Positions 1-6,919 are shown, numbered from the stretch's first letter. The stretch: DNA of 19,418 bases from Gonapodya prolifera JEL478 (GCA_001574975.1 KQ965928.1:1-19418), one strand, 5' to 3'. Numbers and translations: made by a program. The notes: generated by a model from the sequence alone, not told the origin.

Positions 1-41
1 CTATAAAAGTTCAACAAATGTGCACTTGATCCAGTCTGCCT

Positions 42-125
42 CAAACTCAACATCAAACTAATTCAGCCCACCAATTCAGCCCCCATTTGGTCGTATCTAC
101 ACAACTCAATTGATCGTGTTAGTAG
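42..125. repeat. Direct repeat copy A flanking the first gene
   Basis: This stretch shares blocks in the same order with 1004-1090. Both begin with CAAACTCAACATCAAAC, continue with ACCAATTCAGCCCC, then a TCGTnTCTACA-like block, and end with GTTAGTAG. The copies are diverged and have small insertions, so this is an old duplication rather than a fresh target-site duplication. Copy B ends in the last codons of the minus-strand gene at 1084-1737, so copy A may be the remnant of the 3-prime end of a lost paralogue. Bases 1-41 and 126-186 show no other feature apart from the AT-rich leader of the next gene. Confidence 0.7.
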
Positions 126-186
126 CTTCAAATATTTATGAAACGATATGTAATATGCTTATCTCTCAAATTCCTTTTTTTATTGA

Positions 187-972
187 ATGAATAACAAAAA
201 AATGAACCGTCAACGACGTCAAAGTGTTGCTCGTGGAGGTAGTTCGGAGGCTCAAATACTTGCGAATCTCTTTATTCCTAAAGTTCCTACTCCAAAGTTG
301 ACTACCAGGCTCGCTTGTGGGATTCTGTTGCGATTTGTGTTTGAAGGTGAAGTAACAACAAATCGCAATTCTGATCATTATTATTCCTTAGACAGACTCA
401 AAGAGCTCAATCTTGGGCATCTCATACCAATGAAGTTCAGAAAGCCAAGTGATCAAATACTTGCCTCCGCGTGTAAAACAATTTTAACATCTCGTGCCCT
501 TGCTATTCCTCAGGAAGTGAAGTATGATTTCACTGTGGCGTTTGAAACATTTTTTGATCTTGTTCTCAAAAAGGAGTTTTATATTGAAACTCTACAAACA
601 CTGTTTTTCCATAATGCTATCACTGAAACGAATCTTTCATCGTACCTTTCCAAAAAGTATTTTGACCAATGGGTCCAAAATAAAAGTAATGACCAGATCA
701 GTATGTTGGTGAAAACTGTTTTACAGTATTTGATAAAATCCATAACAAATAACAAAACCCTTTTCGACAACAATGAAGGGGCGTATCTTTGGAGAAGATT
801 TCATAAGAGCACCCCAAAATTTATGTGCAAAATTGCGAAACGAGTACCTTTGAATTTTGCTCTTAAGCCCGAATTGGACAGGCTTGAACAAGCACTACAA
901 GGTTCCAAAGGTCGAGTGAAAAGCTTTATTAGATCGTTTTTCAAATCCGATAAAAATACAGTTGCAGCATAA
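187..972 (+). CDS. Unrecognised basic protein, 261 aa
   Basis: An intact ORF of 261 codons with no family I recognise. The N-terminus is basic and polar (Asn, Lys, Arg in the first 20 residues). The middle is mixed helix-like sequence with no signal peptide or membrane segment, and the C-terminal 60 residues are again Lys/Arg-rich. No cysteine pattern or enzymatic motif is visible. The ATG at 187 follows a T-rich leader, and an in-frame ATG at 202 is an alternative start. The gene stands alone on the plus strand, is flanked by a diverged direct repeat (42-125 and 1004-1090), and converges on the minus-strand gene ending at 1084. Basic charge would fit nucleic-acid or virion-core association, but that is a guess. 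Confidence 0.75.
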   Translation: MNNKKMNRQRRQSVARGGSSEAQILANLFIPKVPTPKLTTRLACGILLRFVFEGEVTTNRNSDHYYSLDRLKELNLGHLIPMKFRKPSDQILASACKTILTSRALAIPQEVKYDFTVAFETFFDLVLKKEFYIETLQTLFFHNAITETNLSSYLSKKYFDQWVQNKSNDQISMLVKTVLQYLIKSITNNKTLFDNNEGAYLWRRFHKSTPKFMCKIAKRVPLNFALKPELDRLEQALQGSKGRVKSFIRSFFKSDKNTVAA

Positions 973-1003
973 CATATTTACTCTGCGATGTCTTGCCCAG
1001 TTG

Positions 1004-1090
1004 CAAACTCAACATCAAACACCAATTCAGCCCCATTAGATCGTCTCTACAAAACTCGGTTGTGCGTGTAGATGTAGTGCACGTTAGTAG
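1004..1090. repeat. Direct repeat copy B flanking the first gene
   Basis: Second copy of the block described at 42-125, in direct orientation. Its last seven bases are the stop and final codon of the minus-strand gene ending at 1084. It therefore occupies the whole gap between the two convergent genes. Confidence 0.7.
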
Positions 1091-1737
1091 CCATTGTAGG
1101 CTGTTTGAATGTTGTAAGGAGGTTGGTTATTGTAGTTGACTGCCAAATTGTTGTAGAGGGACTGATTATTGTATCTGGTTTGAACAGGTTGACCATAAGT
1201 TGGACCAGGTGAGGGTGCCCGTTGAGGATGATTTGCACGAGGAGGTGAATAGTTTCCGGTAATAGGCGAATACGTTTCGGGTCTACGGGAGCTTATAGTA
1301 TGCCAAACAGTATTCAAGTTCCGATTCAGCTTGTTTTGATACTCCCTGAGATCTCCATAAATGTTTGCTGCTTTTCTGGCAGCATTACTTTTTGCATATG
1401 CGTACCTAGCACGTTGGGCTTGACCATGAGTGATGCTAAAGCTGTTATGCCAATGTTCAAAGTACAACCCTTCGTTCCTGGCCTCCAGAGGTATCCATCT
1501 TACTTGAGGGTGCAACTGTTGCAACACAAATGGTGGTATGAACACTCCCTCGTCAAATTGCACGCCTGCCATTGCTATCTTCTCAGTCTCATTTTTGCTC
1601 CATGCAATAATCTTACATATCTCTTTATTTTGCCTATCCGATGATCTTGGCGCATATGTTCTACCCACGACGTTGAACCACCTGTCACGCATGTAAGTGG
1701 GAATTAAGTGATCGAAAACAAAGGTACCGACTCCCAT
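1084..1737 (-). CDS. Unrecognised protein with Asn/Tyr/Pro-rich tail, 217 aa
   Basis: Intact 217-codon ORF of unknown family. Residues 1-150 look globular, with many Trp and His residues and an Ala/Arg-rich helix around 105-130. From about residue 155 the protein becomes a low-complexity tail rich in Pro, Tyr, Asn and Gln, including repeated YNNQ and PPYN-like units, which suggests a disordered or self-associating tail. There is no membrane segment. The start at 1737 is supported by a TATA-like ATATAAAT 36 bases upstream (1766-1773). Tails of this composition occur in structural or RNA-binding proteins, but no function can be assigned. Confidence 0.75.
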   Translation of the reverse strand: MGVGTFVFDHLIPTYMRDRWFNVVGRTYAPRSSDRQNKEICKIIAWSKNETEKIAMAGVQFDEGVFIPPFVLQQLHPQVRWIPLEARNEGLYFEHWHNSFSITHGQAQRARYAYAKSNAARKAANIYGDLREYQNKLNRNLNTVWHTISSRRPETYSPITGNYSPPRANHPQRAPSPGPTYGQPVQTRYNNQSLYNNLAVNYNNQPPYNIQTAYNGY

Positions 1738-1765
1738 CCAAATTTTACATAATCATCCGAATCAT

Positions 1766-1773
1766 ATTTATAT
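1766..1773 (-). promoter_or_regulatory. TATA-like box of the 1084-1737 gene
   Basis: ATATAAAT on the minus strand, beginning 36 bases before the ATG at 1737. The same octamer occurs at comparable distances before the genes starting at 3241, 5912 and 9895. Confidence 0.55.
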
Positions 1774-1791
1774 TTTTCTTTCTTTTTCCAT

Positions 1792-1852
1792 TGACAATGT
1801 CAACTATCTTTTTATCTATATATCGCGATATATATGAAATCAGATGACGTCA
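1792..1852. repeat. Cluster of three palindromes in an intergenic gap
   Basis: The 135-base gap between two minus-strand genes holds three inverted repeats within about 60 bases. The first is TTGACA-A-TGTCAA at 1792-1804. The second is a perfect 18-base palindrome at 1817-1834, TATATATCGCGATATATA. The third is TGACGTCA at 1845-1852. They lie upstream of the TATA-like box of the 1084-1737 gene and downstream of the stop of the 1873-2373 gene. They could be regulator-binding sites or mRNA 3-prime-end structure. Confidence 0.6.
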
Positions 1853-1872
1853 AATTTACGTTCAGTAGTTCA

Positions 1873-2373
1873 CTATGGGTCGTCTTCAATCTCATGAATG
1901 TTGGCTTTCGGGGTGCTGTCATATTCTGTCGATGGTATGATAAACGGATCGAAATCGGAGTTATTCAAAACTACAATAGTGTCTGAGATCATGTTTGGGT
2001 TCAAAGTATTTGTTACAGGATGTACATCGGGTTTCAAGGTATCTGCTTCAACTCCATCATCTACATCAAAGTCTTCATCATCCAGGTCGTCGAATCCACC
2101 ACTCTCCTGAATAAGTTGATTGAGTGTTTTTTTGACTTCCGTTGCTCCATCCAATTTTATTTTAGATACTCCCGTACTATCGTCTTTCGATGGGCCCCAA
2201 TATGTACCCATAGCTCCATCTTTCTCAGAGTAGACTTGTAGAGGTTCATCAATATCCACAGAATTTTTAGACGTCGAGAATGTCTTTTGAGGAGGAGCAA
2301 AAAAGAATTTATAGATGATTATACCGACAACAAATAAAATTGCGATACAGATGGTGATAAATATCAAGTTCAT
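1873..2373 (-). CDS. N-terminally anchored membrane protein, acidic, 166 aa
   Basis: The protein opens with a hydrophobic segment at residues 2-25 followed by a short basic/aromatic stretch, then a polar domain. Around residues 92-110 there is a strongly acidic run (Asp/Glu with DDLDDEDFDVDD). This single-anchor architecture is typical of virion-membrane proteins of large DNA viruses, but no specific family is recognised. The ATG at 2373 was chosen because the hydrophobic segment begins there and because it avoids overlap with the cyclin ending at 2387. An upstream in-frame ATG at 2427 would overlap that gene. The spacing suggests late expression or co-transcription with the cyclin, which is inference. 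Confidence 0.75.
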   Translation of the reverse strand: MNLIFITICIAILFVVGIIIYKFFFAPPQKTFSTSKNSVDIDEPLQVYSEKDGAMGTYWGPSKDDSTGVSKIKLDGATEVKKTLNQLIQESGGFDDLDDEDFDVDDGVEADTLKPDVHPVTNTLNPNMISDTIVVLNNSDFDPFIIPSTEYDSTPKANIHEIEDDP

Positions 2374-2386
2374 TTTGTAAGCACAT

Positions 2387-2418
2387 TCAAGAAAAAATTT
2401 TATGATGATTTTGCTTGA
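2387..2418 (-). terminator. Hairpin ending on the cyclin stop codon
   Basis: Two stacked 5-bp stems separated by a small bulge: TCAAG/CTTGA outside and AAAAT/ATTTT inside, with a 9-base loop. The outer arm contains the stop codon 2387-2389. Confidence 0.45.
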
Positions 2419-3241
2419 CTTCGTCACAAATCATTTGGGTGAATTCATATGGCTTATATCTCAGTATATCATCTTCAACGATACGCCTTATCAGTACACC
2501 AAGCACCTCTACTCTAAATCTCTCGAGTAATGCGGTGTCTGTGACGACATTGCTCGACCACAGTTTGCAAATGTAGTTATTCAAATGACTATACCAATTT
2601 GGGAGGGACAGTCTATACGAAATTTTGCTAAGCAACAACAGCTGCATATTGACAATTTCAAAAGTTGTCAAGACATGTCCAGTTTCTTTTTTGATCCAAC
2701 TTGCGAGGATTTTGTCGTCCAACAATCTATCAGCATTGTCCTCGTTGTATTTGACAGCCATTGCTAATGATACCAAGGCCGCGACTTTTGCTTCATCCTC
2801 GGTTCTACCAGTATAAATAGACATTAATCTATCAAATGTTTGTATTGCGGAGAATAATGTGTTATATGATGAAAAAACAACAACATCTCTCCAGTAATTT
2901 ATGATGATTTTTATGTAAAAACCTCGTTTGTTTTTCAATCGATGGAACGAAGGCCAATTTTCATTGAATTCACAAAGCTGGTCTAAGGCTACATCTGAAT
3001 CGAAATTATGCCATTTGATGTTGTCCATCAAAGCTATCGTGAGTTTTGATTTGTGCGTTCTTGTTATTGGGTAATGTTGATTTTTACCGGAATAGCTCCT
3101 CTGTATATAGGTTGAATATAACACAATAAATACGATTGTCAATATGGGTAAGTTGTCAATAATCATTGATATAACGGTTGTTTCTCGGTGTACGAGATAT
3201 TGGGAGTAATTTTTTTCAATTTTGGATTCAACGTAACCCAT
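2387..3241 (-). CDS. Cyclin with N-terminal transmembrane segment
   Basis: 284-residue protein. Residues about 116-210 match a cyclin box: a TFDRLM helix followed by an Ala/Leu-rich helix ending AVKYNED, corresponding to the conserved helices of the cyclin N fold. A hydrophobic segment at about residues 25-46 would place the cyclin on a membrane, which is unusual. Cyclins bind and activate cyclin-dependent kinases, so this one probably perturbs the host cell cycle. The start at 3241 is favoured because ATATAAAT lies 35 bases upstream, preceded by a TTTG tract. An ATG at 3319 would extend it, and one at 3028 would give a soluble cyclin without the membrane segment. The gene is unspliced, unlike the second cyclin at 3983-5074, and sits directly downstream of a CCCH/RING gene. 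Confidence 0.75.
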   Translation of the reverse strand: MGYVESKIEKNYSQYLVHRETTVISMIIDNLPILTIVFIVLYSTYIQRSYSGKNQHYPITRTHKSKLTIALMDNIKWHNFDSDVALDQLCEFNENWPSFHRLKNKRGFYIKIIINYWRDVVVFSSYNTLFSAIQTFDRLMSIYTGRTEDEAKVAALVSLAMAVKYNEDNADRLLDDKILASWIKKETGHVLTTFEIVNMQLLLLSKISYRLSLPNWYSHLNNYICKLWSSNVVTDTALLERFRVEVLGVLIRRIVEDDILRYKPYEFTQMICDEVKQNHHKIFS

Positions 3242-3268
3242 TGCGTAGATTTTCTCGATTTTACTTGT

Positions 3269-3276
3269 ATTTATAT
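3269..3276 (-). promoter_or_regulatory. TATA-like box of the membrane-anchored cyclin
   Basis: ATATAAAT on the minus strand, beginning 35 bases before the ATG at 3241. A TTTG x4 tract (sense strand) lies about 10 bases further upstream. Confidence 0.6.
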
Positions 3277-3286
3277 TCAACGCGAG

Positions 3287-3302
3287 CAAACAAACAAACA
3301 AA
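3287..3302. repeat. CAAA x4 tetranucleotide tract
   Basis: Four perfect CAAA units between the TATA-like box of the cyclin and the stop codon of the upstream CCCH/RING gene. It is one of several such tracts beside promoters in this window. Confidence 0.85.
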
Positions 3303-3324
3303 TTATGACACTTGGACAATTTGT
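3298..3324 (-). terminator. Hairpin spanning the CCCH/RING stop codon
   Basis: Inverted repeat ACAAATT / AATTTGT, a 7-bp stem with a 13-base loop. The stop codon is at 3303-3305, inside the stem/loop boundary. Confidence 0.5.
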
Positions 3325-3827
3325 GTAATTTTTGATCTACATTTCAGACAATGAGTTGGCCGCTCAAGAGAACATTTGGTACATATAACTTGATGATGGC
3401 ATGGTAATATTTTTTCAGTTGGATACCCCCTTCCGCAGTAGAAACAGGGAGGAACCATACATTTTGCCATAGACTTGGATAGCAATATCATTTGTTCATC
3501 ACTGACAACCCCAGGCAGCTTATCGAGATTAATAATCTCATCGGAATCTTCAATGACCGACATAGTACCAGGAATAGTATGTTCTGATGAAAATATCCTT
3601 CCAGTTCTTTCGAAATAAACACTTGATACCGAGTTTGCTTTTTCCTCCATCTTTTTTTCGTCAGTCTCGTGCCAATACAAACAAGACCTCTTGGTGCAGG
3701 TTTGGTAAAACATACAAGCCCGTGGCCTCAGTTCGTCATCAGAATGAGCAAATCTGCACTTGTCGCCGTACTTGCAAGCCTTTGCATTTGCGCAAAATAT
3801 TGATTTGTAGTTCGAACTGCAAGTCAT
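3303..3827 (-). CDS. CCCH zinc-finger and RING-finger protein (possible E3 ubiquitin ligase)
   Basis: 174 residues from the ATG at 3827. Two CCCH-type fingers lie near the N-terminus (C12, C18, C24, H28 and C38, C44, C49, H53); such fingers usually bind RNA. The C-terminus holds a complete RING-HC: C128, C131, C143, H145, C149, C152, C160, C163. RING domains recruit E2 enzymes and promote ubiquitin transfer, and the CCCH plus RING combination resembles makorin-type E3 ligases. The linker (about 60-120) is polar. The start was chosen because a TATA-like TTTATATAG lies about 35-40 bases upstream. A longer in-frame ATG at 3923 would run through the CAAA-tract promoter. The gene lies between two cyclin genes, which suggests a cell-cycle or host-protein-degradation role, but that is inference. 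Confidence 0.8.
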   Translation of the reverse strand: MTCSSNYKSIFCANAKACKYGDKCRFAHSDDELRPRACMFYQTCTKRSCLYWHETDEKKMEEKANSVSSVYFERTGRIFSSEHTIPGTMSVIEDSDEIINLDKLPGVVSDEQMILLSKSMAKCMVPPCFYCGRGYPTEKILPCHHQVICTKCSLERPTHCLKCRSKITQIVQVS

Positions 3828-3859
3828 ATTGATACAATCAGACAAGATCAAGTTTAGAT

Positions 3860-3868
3860 CTATATAAA
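3860..3868 (-). promoter_or_regulatory. TATA-like box of the CCCH/RING gene
   Basis: TTTATATAG on the minus strand, about 33-41 bases before the ATG at 3827. CAAA-type tracts lie just upstream of it on the sense strand. Confidence 0.5.
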
Positions 3869-3883
3869 GGAAATATTTATTTT

Positions 3884-3928
3884 TTTGTTTGTTTGATTGT
3901 TTGTCCGTGACCAAAGCAAACAAACAAA
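3884..3928. repeat. Back-to-back TTTG and CAAA tracts in a divergent promoter
   Basis: A TTTG-rich tract (3884-3903) and a CAAA-rich tract (3912-3928) are separated by eight bases. They lie between the divergently transcribed CCCH/RING and spliced cyclin genes. Read on each gene's own sense strand, both genes have CAAA repeats upstream of their TATA-like sequence, so the arrangement is symmetrical. Confidence 0.75.
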
Positions 3929-3933
3929 TGTTG

Positions 3934-3942
3934 TATATTTAA
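3934..3942 (+). promoter_or_regulatory. TATA-like box of the spliced cyclin
   Basis: TATATTTAA begins 49 bases before the ATG at 3983 and directly follows the CAAA tract. Confidence 0.4.
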
Positions 3943-3982
3943 GAGCACAGAACGATATTCTCATATCCAAAACACAATCAAA

Positions 3983-5074
3983 ATGACACTCGACTCCCAA
4001 ACGTCCGAACTCATTGAAGATGTGTTTTCTCGGACCCCTTACCCCACTATTCTTGGGTTAGGAATGGATCCATTCAACTTTGAAAATTCTATGAAAGTTG
4101 AAGACAATGATATGAAAGTTGAAGACGATGATATTAAGGTTGAACATATCGACAACAACAAAACAAAAACCCCATGTCGAAACTGTTGTGCGTTAGAAGG
4201 TTTAGGATTCGATGTGTTCCGGGAGAACACAATTCAATTCAAAGGGAACTTCCCAAAGGAGTATCTTCTTCGAGAGCCGTATATCGATCATGATGACCAT
4301 AGGAAAGAGCAATTAAAAACCTACTACAGTGAGTTTTTGATTTTTTAGCACTTAGGAAGCTGAATTAAATGCCTTTACCTAGAAATCGGAAGGAAGCTCA
4401 ATCTGACTTATTTAACTGTTGAGCATGCCATAATACTGGCTGATATTTACATGGACAACAACTATGTCCCGCTAACAGAACGAAGATTGTTATATGCAGG
4501 AGCACTGCACCTCGCATGTAAATACGATGAAACATACACGGACGGAATCGAAAAATTCACATATATAAGCGACGAATACTGTCTTGAAGTATCAGAAGTC
4601 CTTTCGTACGAGAACAGAATTTTAATATTCTTTTCCGGTGCTTTGACTTTTCATGGTCCTTTGGAAACTTTGAGAGAAATTTCAATTGCAGAATGTGGAT
4701 GTAGTATCAACGAAGAGAGTGTTACGAGAGACCCGGGAGAGCTGCTGAATGGAGGGAACAGAAGGCTTCTTGTGGATCAGGAAGCAATCATTTTTGCCTC
4801 AAAGATAATTATGCGGACTCTGCATCGGCGCATATATCAACAGTATTCCACATACGAGTTTGCAGTGATGTGTCTTTTTGTTGGCATCCGATGTGCCAAT
4901 CTGCAGAGTGCAACCGATCAAGTGAGTCTATTTTTCCTTTACCGTAAAATTGAGATAATCTAACGAAAACTATTTCTTCAGTATTGGGTAGAAATTACGG
5001 ATGTTCTTGAGAGAAACCCAGATTTGGAAAAGGTTATTGCAAGCATCTGTCAAGTGATAAAAATATCTCAGTGA
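3983..5074 (+). CDS. Cyclin gene with two spliceosomal introns (exons 3983-4328, 4383-4921, 4982-5074)
   Basis: Read straight through, the gene looks like two broken ORFs (stops at 4348 and 4963). Removing 4329-4382 and 4922-4981 gives one 325-residue frame. Exon 1 ends after the first base of a codon and exon 2 begins with the other two, completing a Lys; the second junction falls between codons. The spliced product has a cyclin box from about residue 100 to 220, including an LTYLTVEHAIILADIYM helix, an ALHLACKYDE helix and an FTYISDEY segment, as in B-type cyclins. Part of the box precedes the exon-2 ATG, which confirms the splice. Exon 1 also encodes three tandem seven-residue acidic repeats (37-57, MKVEDND-like). 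The likely role is activating a host or viral CDK. The gene diverges from the CCCH/RING gene. Confidence 0.85.
4091..4153 (+). repeat. 21-bp tandem repeat, three copies, within cyclin exon 1
   Basis: Three in-frame copies beginning ATGAAAGTTGAAGACAATGA, the third more diverged. They encode MKVEDND, MKVEDDD and IKVEHID. This is a recent in-frame expansion giving an acidic linker before the cyclin box. Confidence 0.85.
4329..4382 (+). other. Spliceosomal intron 1 of the cyclin (54 nt)
   Basis: The donor is GTGAGT and the acceptor is the pyrimidine-rich CTTTACCTAG. A CTGAA element sits about 25 bases before the acceptor as a possible branch site. The intron is in phase 1, and its removal restores the cyclin box frame. 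The length is a multiple of three but contains an in-frame TAG, so retention would truncate the protein. Confidence 0.8.
4922..4981 (+). other. Spliceosomal intron 2 of the cyclin (60 nt)
   Basis: The donor is GTGAGT, with a consensus-like branch site CTAAC at 4960-4964 and acceptor TTTCTTCAG ending at 4981. The intron is in phase 0. It contains an in-frame TAA. After removal the frame continues for 30 codons to a TGA at 5072-5074. Confidence 0.85.
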
Positions 5075-5085
5075 AATGTACAAAA

Positions 5086-5877
5086 ATGAACACTATAATC
5101 ATAATAGTAATTGTTTTACTGGTGATTGGAGTTACAATGGTGATGTTTTTGCGGGGATGTGTTGAACATTATGTCAGTACTTCAGACCCAACGACAATAG
5201 ATTACGCAGCTACTGTCAGAAAAGTGGCACCTTACGATGACGAAAACCCTGATGAAATAAATAGCCACCTAATAGATGATCAAGGCGTTCAAAAAAACAC
5301 ATTGCTTCCATACACATACTACCCAGAAGGTCTTCAGGTTGGTAACCTTACCCAAGTTCCGTACGATAGGACATCACAACAACCTTATGCAAGTGAAATG
5401 CCAGCGGTAAACACAAATTATACGTCTACCACGGTACCAAACACACATAGCAGTGCTACACCCGTGGAGACTATCGGTATTACGCCTACGATGACATCCC
5501 TGATTGAAAAATATACCAAAGAGGCTACATCAAGTAGCATCCTTGACAAAAAAAGCATAACGGCGAACGGAGGGGCGTTTGTTGGCCCACCTGCTGTTTT
5601 ACATGTAAATGGACCCGTTGTACCCTCTTTGGAGGGAAACTACGACAACAAAATAAACACAACTAACGCATCCAACTCAATGCCTACCACAAAACCGCTG
5701 CAAGCTGATCGAGGTGCTATTTTAGTAGATAGAAGTAAGAAGGATGATCAATTATTTCCACGAGCACCTTGGATAGATTCGGCCATCGCGGATAGGACTT
5801 TTGAGAATCAGTACGAAGAGAACAAACAATCTACTTACAACGATTCAAATTTGTTTGTTTACTCAAATCAACAATAA
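5086..5877 (+). CDS. N-terminally anchored membrane protein, Thr/Ser/Asn-rich, 263 aa
   Basis: A very hydrophobic Ile/Val segment at residues 3-22 is followed by RGC-VEHY and a long polar ectodomain rich in Thr, Ser, Asn and Pro. There are several possible N-glycosylation sites (for example NYT and NDS). No catalytic motif is seen. This looks like a virion-membrane protein. The ATG at 5086 lies 12 bases after the cyclin stop; a GTG four codons upstream (5071) is not needed. With no intergenic space, its promoter must lie inside the last cyclin exon or intron 2. The C-terminal codons include a TTTGTTTGTTT tract (5850-5860) that may double as an upstream element for the kinase at 5912. Confidence 0.75.
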   Translation: MNTIIIIVIVLLVIGVTMVMFLRGCVEHYVSTSDPTTIDYAATVRKVAPYDDENPDEINSHLIDDQGVQKNTLLPYTYYPEGLQVGNLTQVPYDRTSQQPYASEMPAVNTNYTSTTVPNTHSSATPVETIGITPTMTSLIEKYTKEATSSSILDKKSITANGGAFVGPPAVLHVNGPVVPSLEGNYDNKINTTNASNSMPTTKPLQADRGAILVDRSKKDDQLFPRAPWIDSAIADRTFENQYEENKQSTYNDSNLFVYSNQQ

Positions 5878-5880
5878 AAA

Positions 5881-5888
5881 ATATAAAT
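5881..5888 (+). promoter_or_regulatory. TATA-like box of the divergent kinase gene
   Basis: ATATAAAT begins 31 bases before the ATG at 5912. A TTTG-type tract lies 20 bases upstream, inside the end of the preceding coding region. Confidence 0.55.
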
Positions 5889-5911
5889 TTGTAAGGGGAA
5901 GGAAGAGTGAT

Positions 5912-6919
5912 ATGATGGACATAGAGGATGAGATTGGACTTGTTGAGAGTTTCATATCATGCGGCTTTCCAATTCAATTCTTCGAGCAATATAGAGCAAT
6001 ATCTATGATTGGGTACGGTTCCACTTGTATAGTTCTAAAGGTGAAGAGTCTTCGAGACAACGTTTTCTATGCAAGTAAAATGGTGTATTGGCCGCCTGAA
6101 CATGGAAATCATCGGTTTGATCTAAAGAAATATAATACCGCTTTACAAATTGATGGAGTTATAAAAACGCATCAGGTGTTTGTGACAAAGATGACATACA
6201 TAGTGGTTATGGAGCTCTTTGGTTCTCCATGGAACATAGATGCAGTTGATCAAAACAAGCAATACAAGGACAACATGCTGCAAATATGGAAGAAGACTAG
6301 CATGTACCATTATCTATTAAATTTGGAAGGCGAATGTTCCAGGGATTTATTTACATTTCTCGAACATAGGTATGAGAAGGACGGTGTTAGTTTGATCGAT
6401 AAAAATATAAGTACAGTGCGGCATATCTTCAAGAGGATTGTTGAGATACATTTGAACATGTATAACATGGGGTACTTGCATAACGACATCAAAAGCGAGA
6501 ATTATTGCATCGACGAGTATTTTGATATCCGTTTAACAGACATTGAGATGATGCGGCTTGTTGGACACAAATGTTCAACCAGCATCGGAACAAACGAATA
6601 CAACAGTAAAAAACTCTACAACCACAACGCAGCTATACTCGAAGGAAAGTCGAGTACAATTATATTGGACGGTCTTGATGAAGTCTGGAGTTTAGGGGTA
6701 TTGTTGCTCGAAATCAGCACCACTGATTTAGCAGAGTTTTATACCAAAGGACGATCTGTTGATGATGAAATTCGTTCCCGAGGACTGGATTGCTATAATA
6801 CCAAAATAGTTGAAGAATTATGCAATTTGCTTCGATCTTTATGTGCTGAAGATGAGAGACAAAGGGTACACCTTGTGAACATATTAGATCATGCCTTTTT
6901 CAAAGTACAAGCTGATTAG
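5912..6919 (+). CDS. Divergent protein kinase with HND and DIE motifs
   Basis: 335 residues in a protein-kinase fold. A glycine-loop-like IGYGSTCIV is at 33-41, with the likely ATP-binding Lys at 56. The catalytic loop HNDIKSEN is at 190-197, so the usual HRD Arg is Asn while the catalytic Asp192, Lys194 and Asn197 are kept. The metal-binding motif is DIE (210-212) instead of DFG. An EVWSLGVLLLE segment corresponds to the subdomain IX helix. Key catalytic residues remain, so it may be active, but regulation by activation-loop phosphorylation is doubtful without the HRD arginine. There is an insertion between the N-lobe and the catalytic loop (about 108-168). The start was chosen from the TATA-like box; a second ATG follows immediately. 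An upstream in-frame ATG at 5801 overlaps the previous gene and is unlikely. Confidence 0.8.
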   Translation: MMDIEDEIGLVESFISCGFPIQFFEQYRAISMIGYGSTCIVLKVKSLRDNVFYASKMVYWPPEHGNHRFDLKKYNTALQIDGVIKTHQVFVTKMTYIVVMELFGSPWNIDAVDQNKQYKDNMLQIWKKTSMYHYLLNLEGECSRDLFTFLEHRYEKDGVSLIDKNISTVRHIFKRIVEIHLNMYNMGYLHNDIKSENYCIDEYFDIRLTDIEMMRLVGHKCSTSIGTNEYNSKKLYNHNAAILEGKSSTIILDGLDEVWSLGVLLLEISTTDLAEFYTKGRSVDDEIRSRGLDCYNTKIVEELCNLLRSLCAEDERQRVHLVNILDHAFFKVQAD

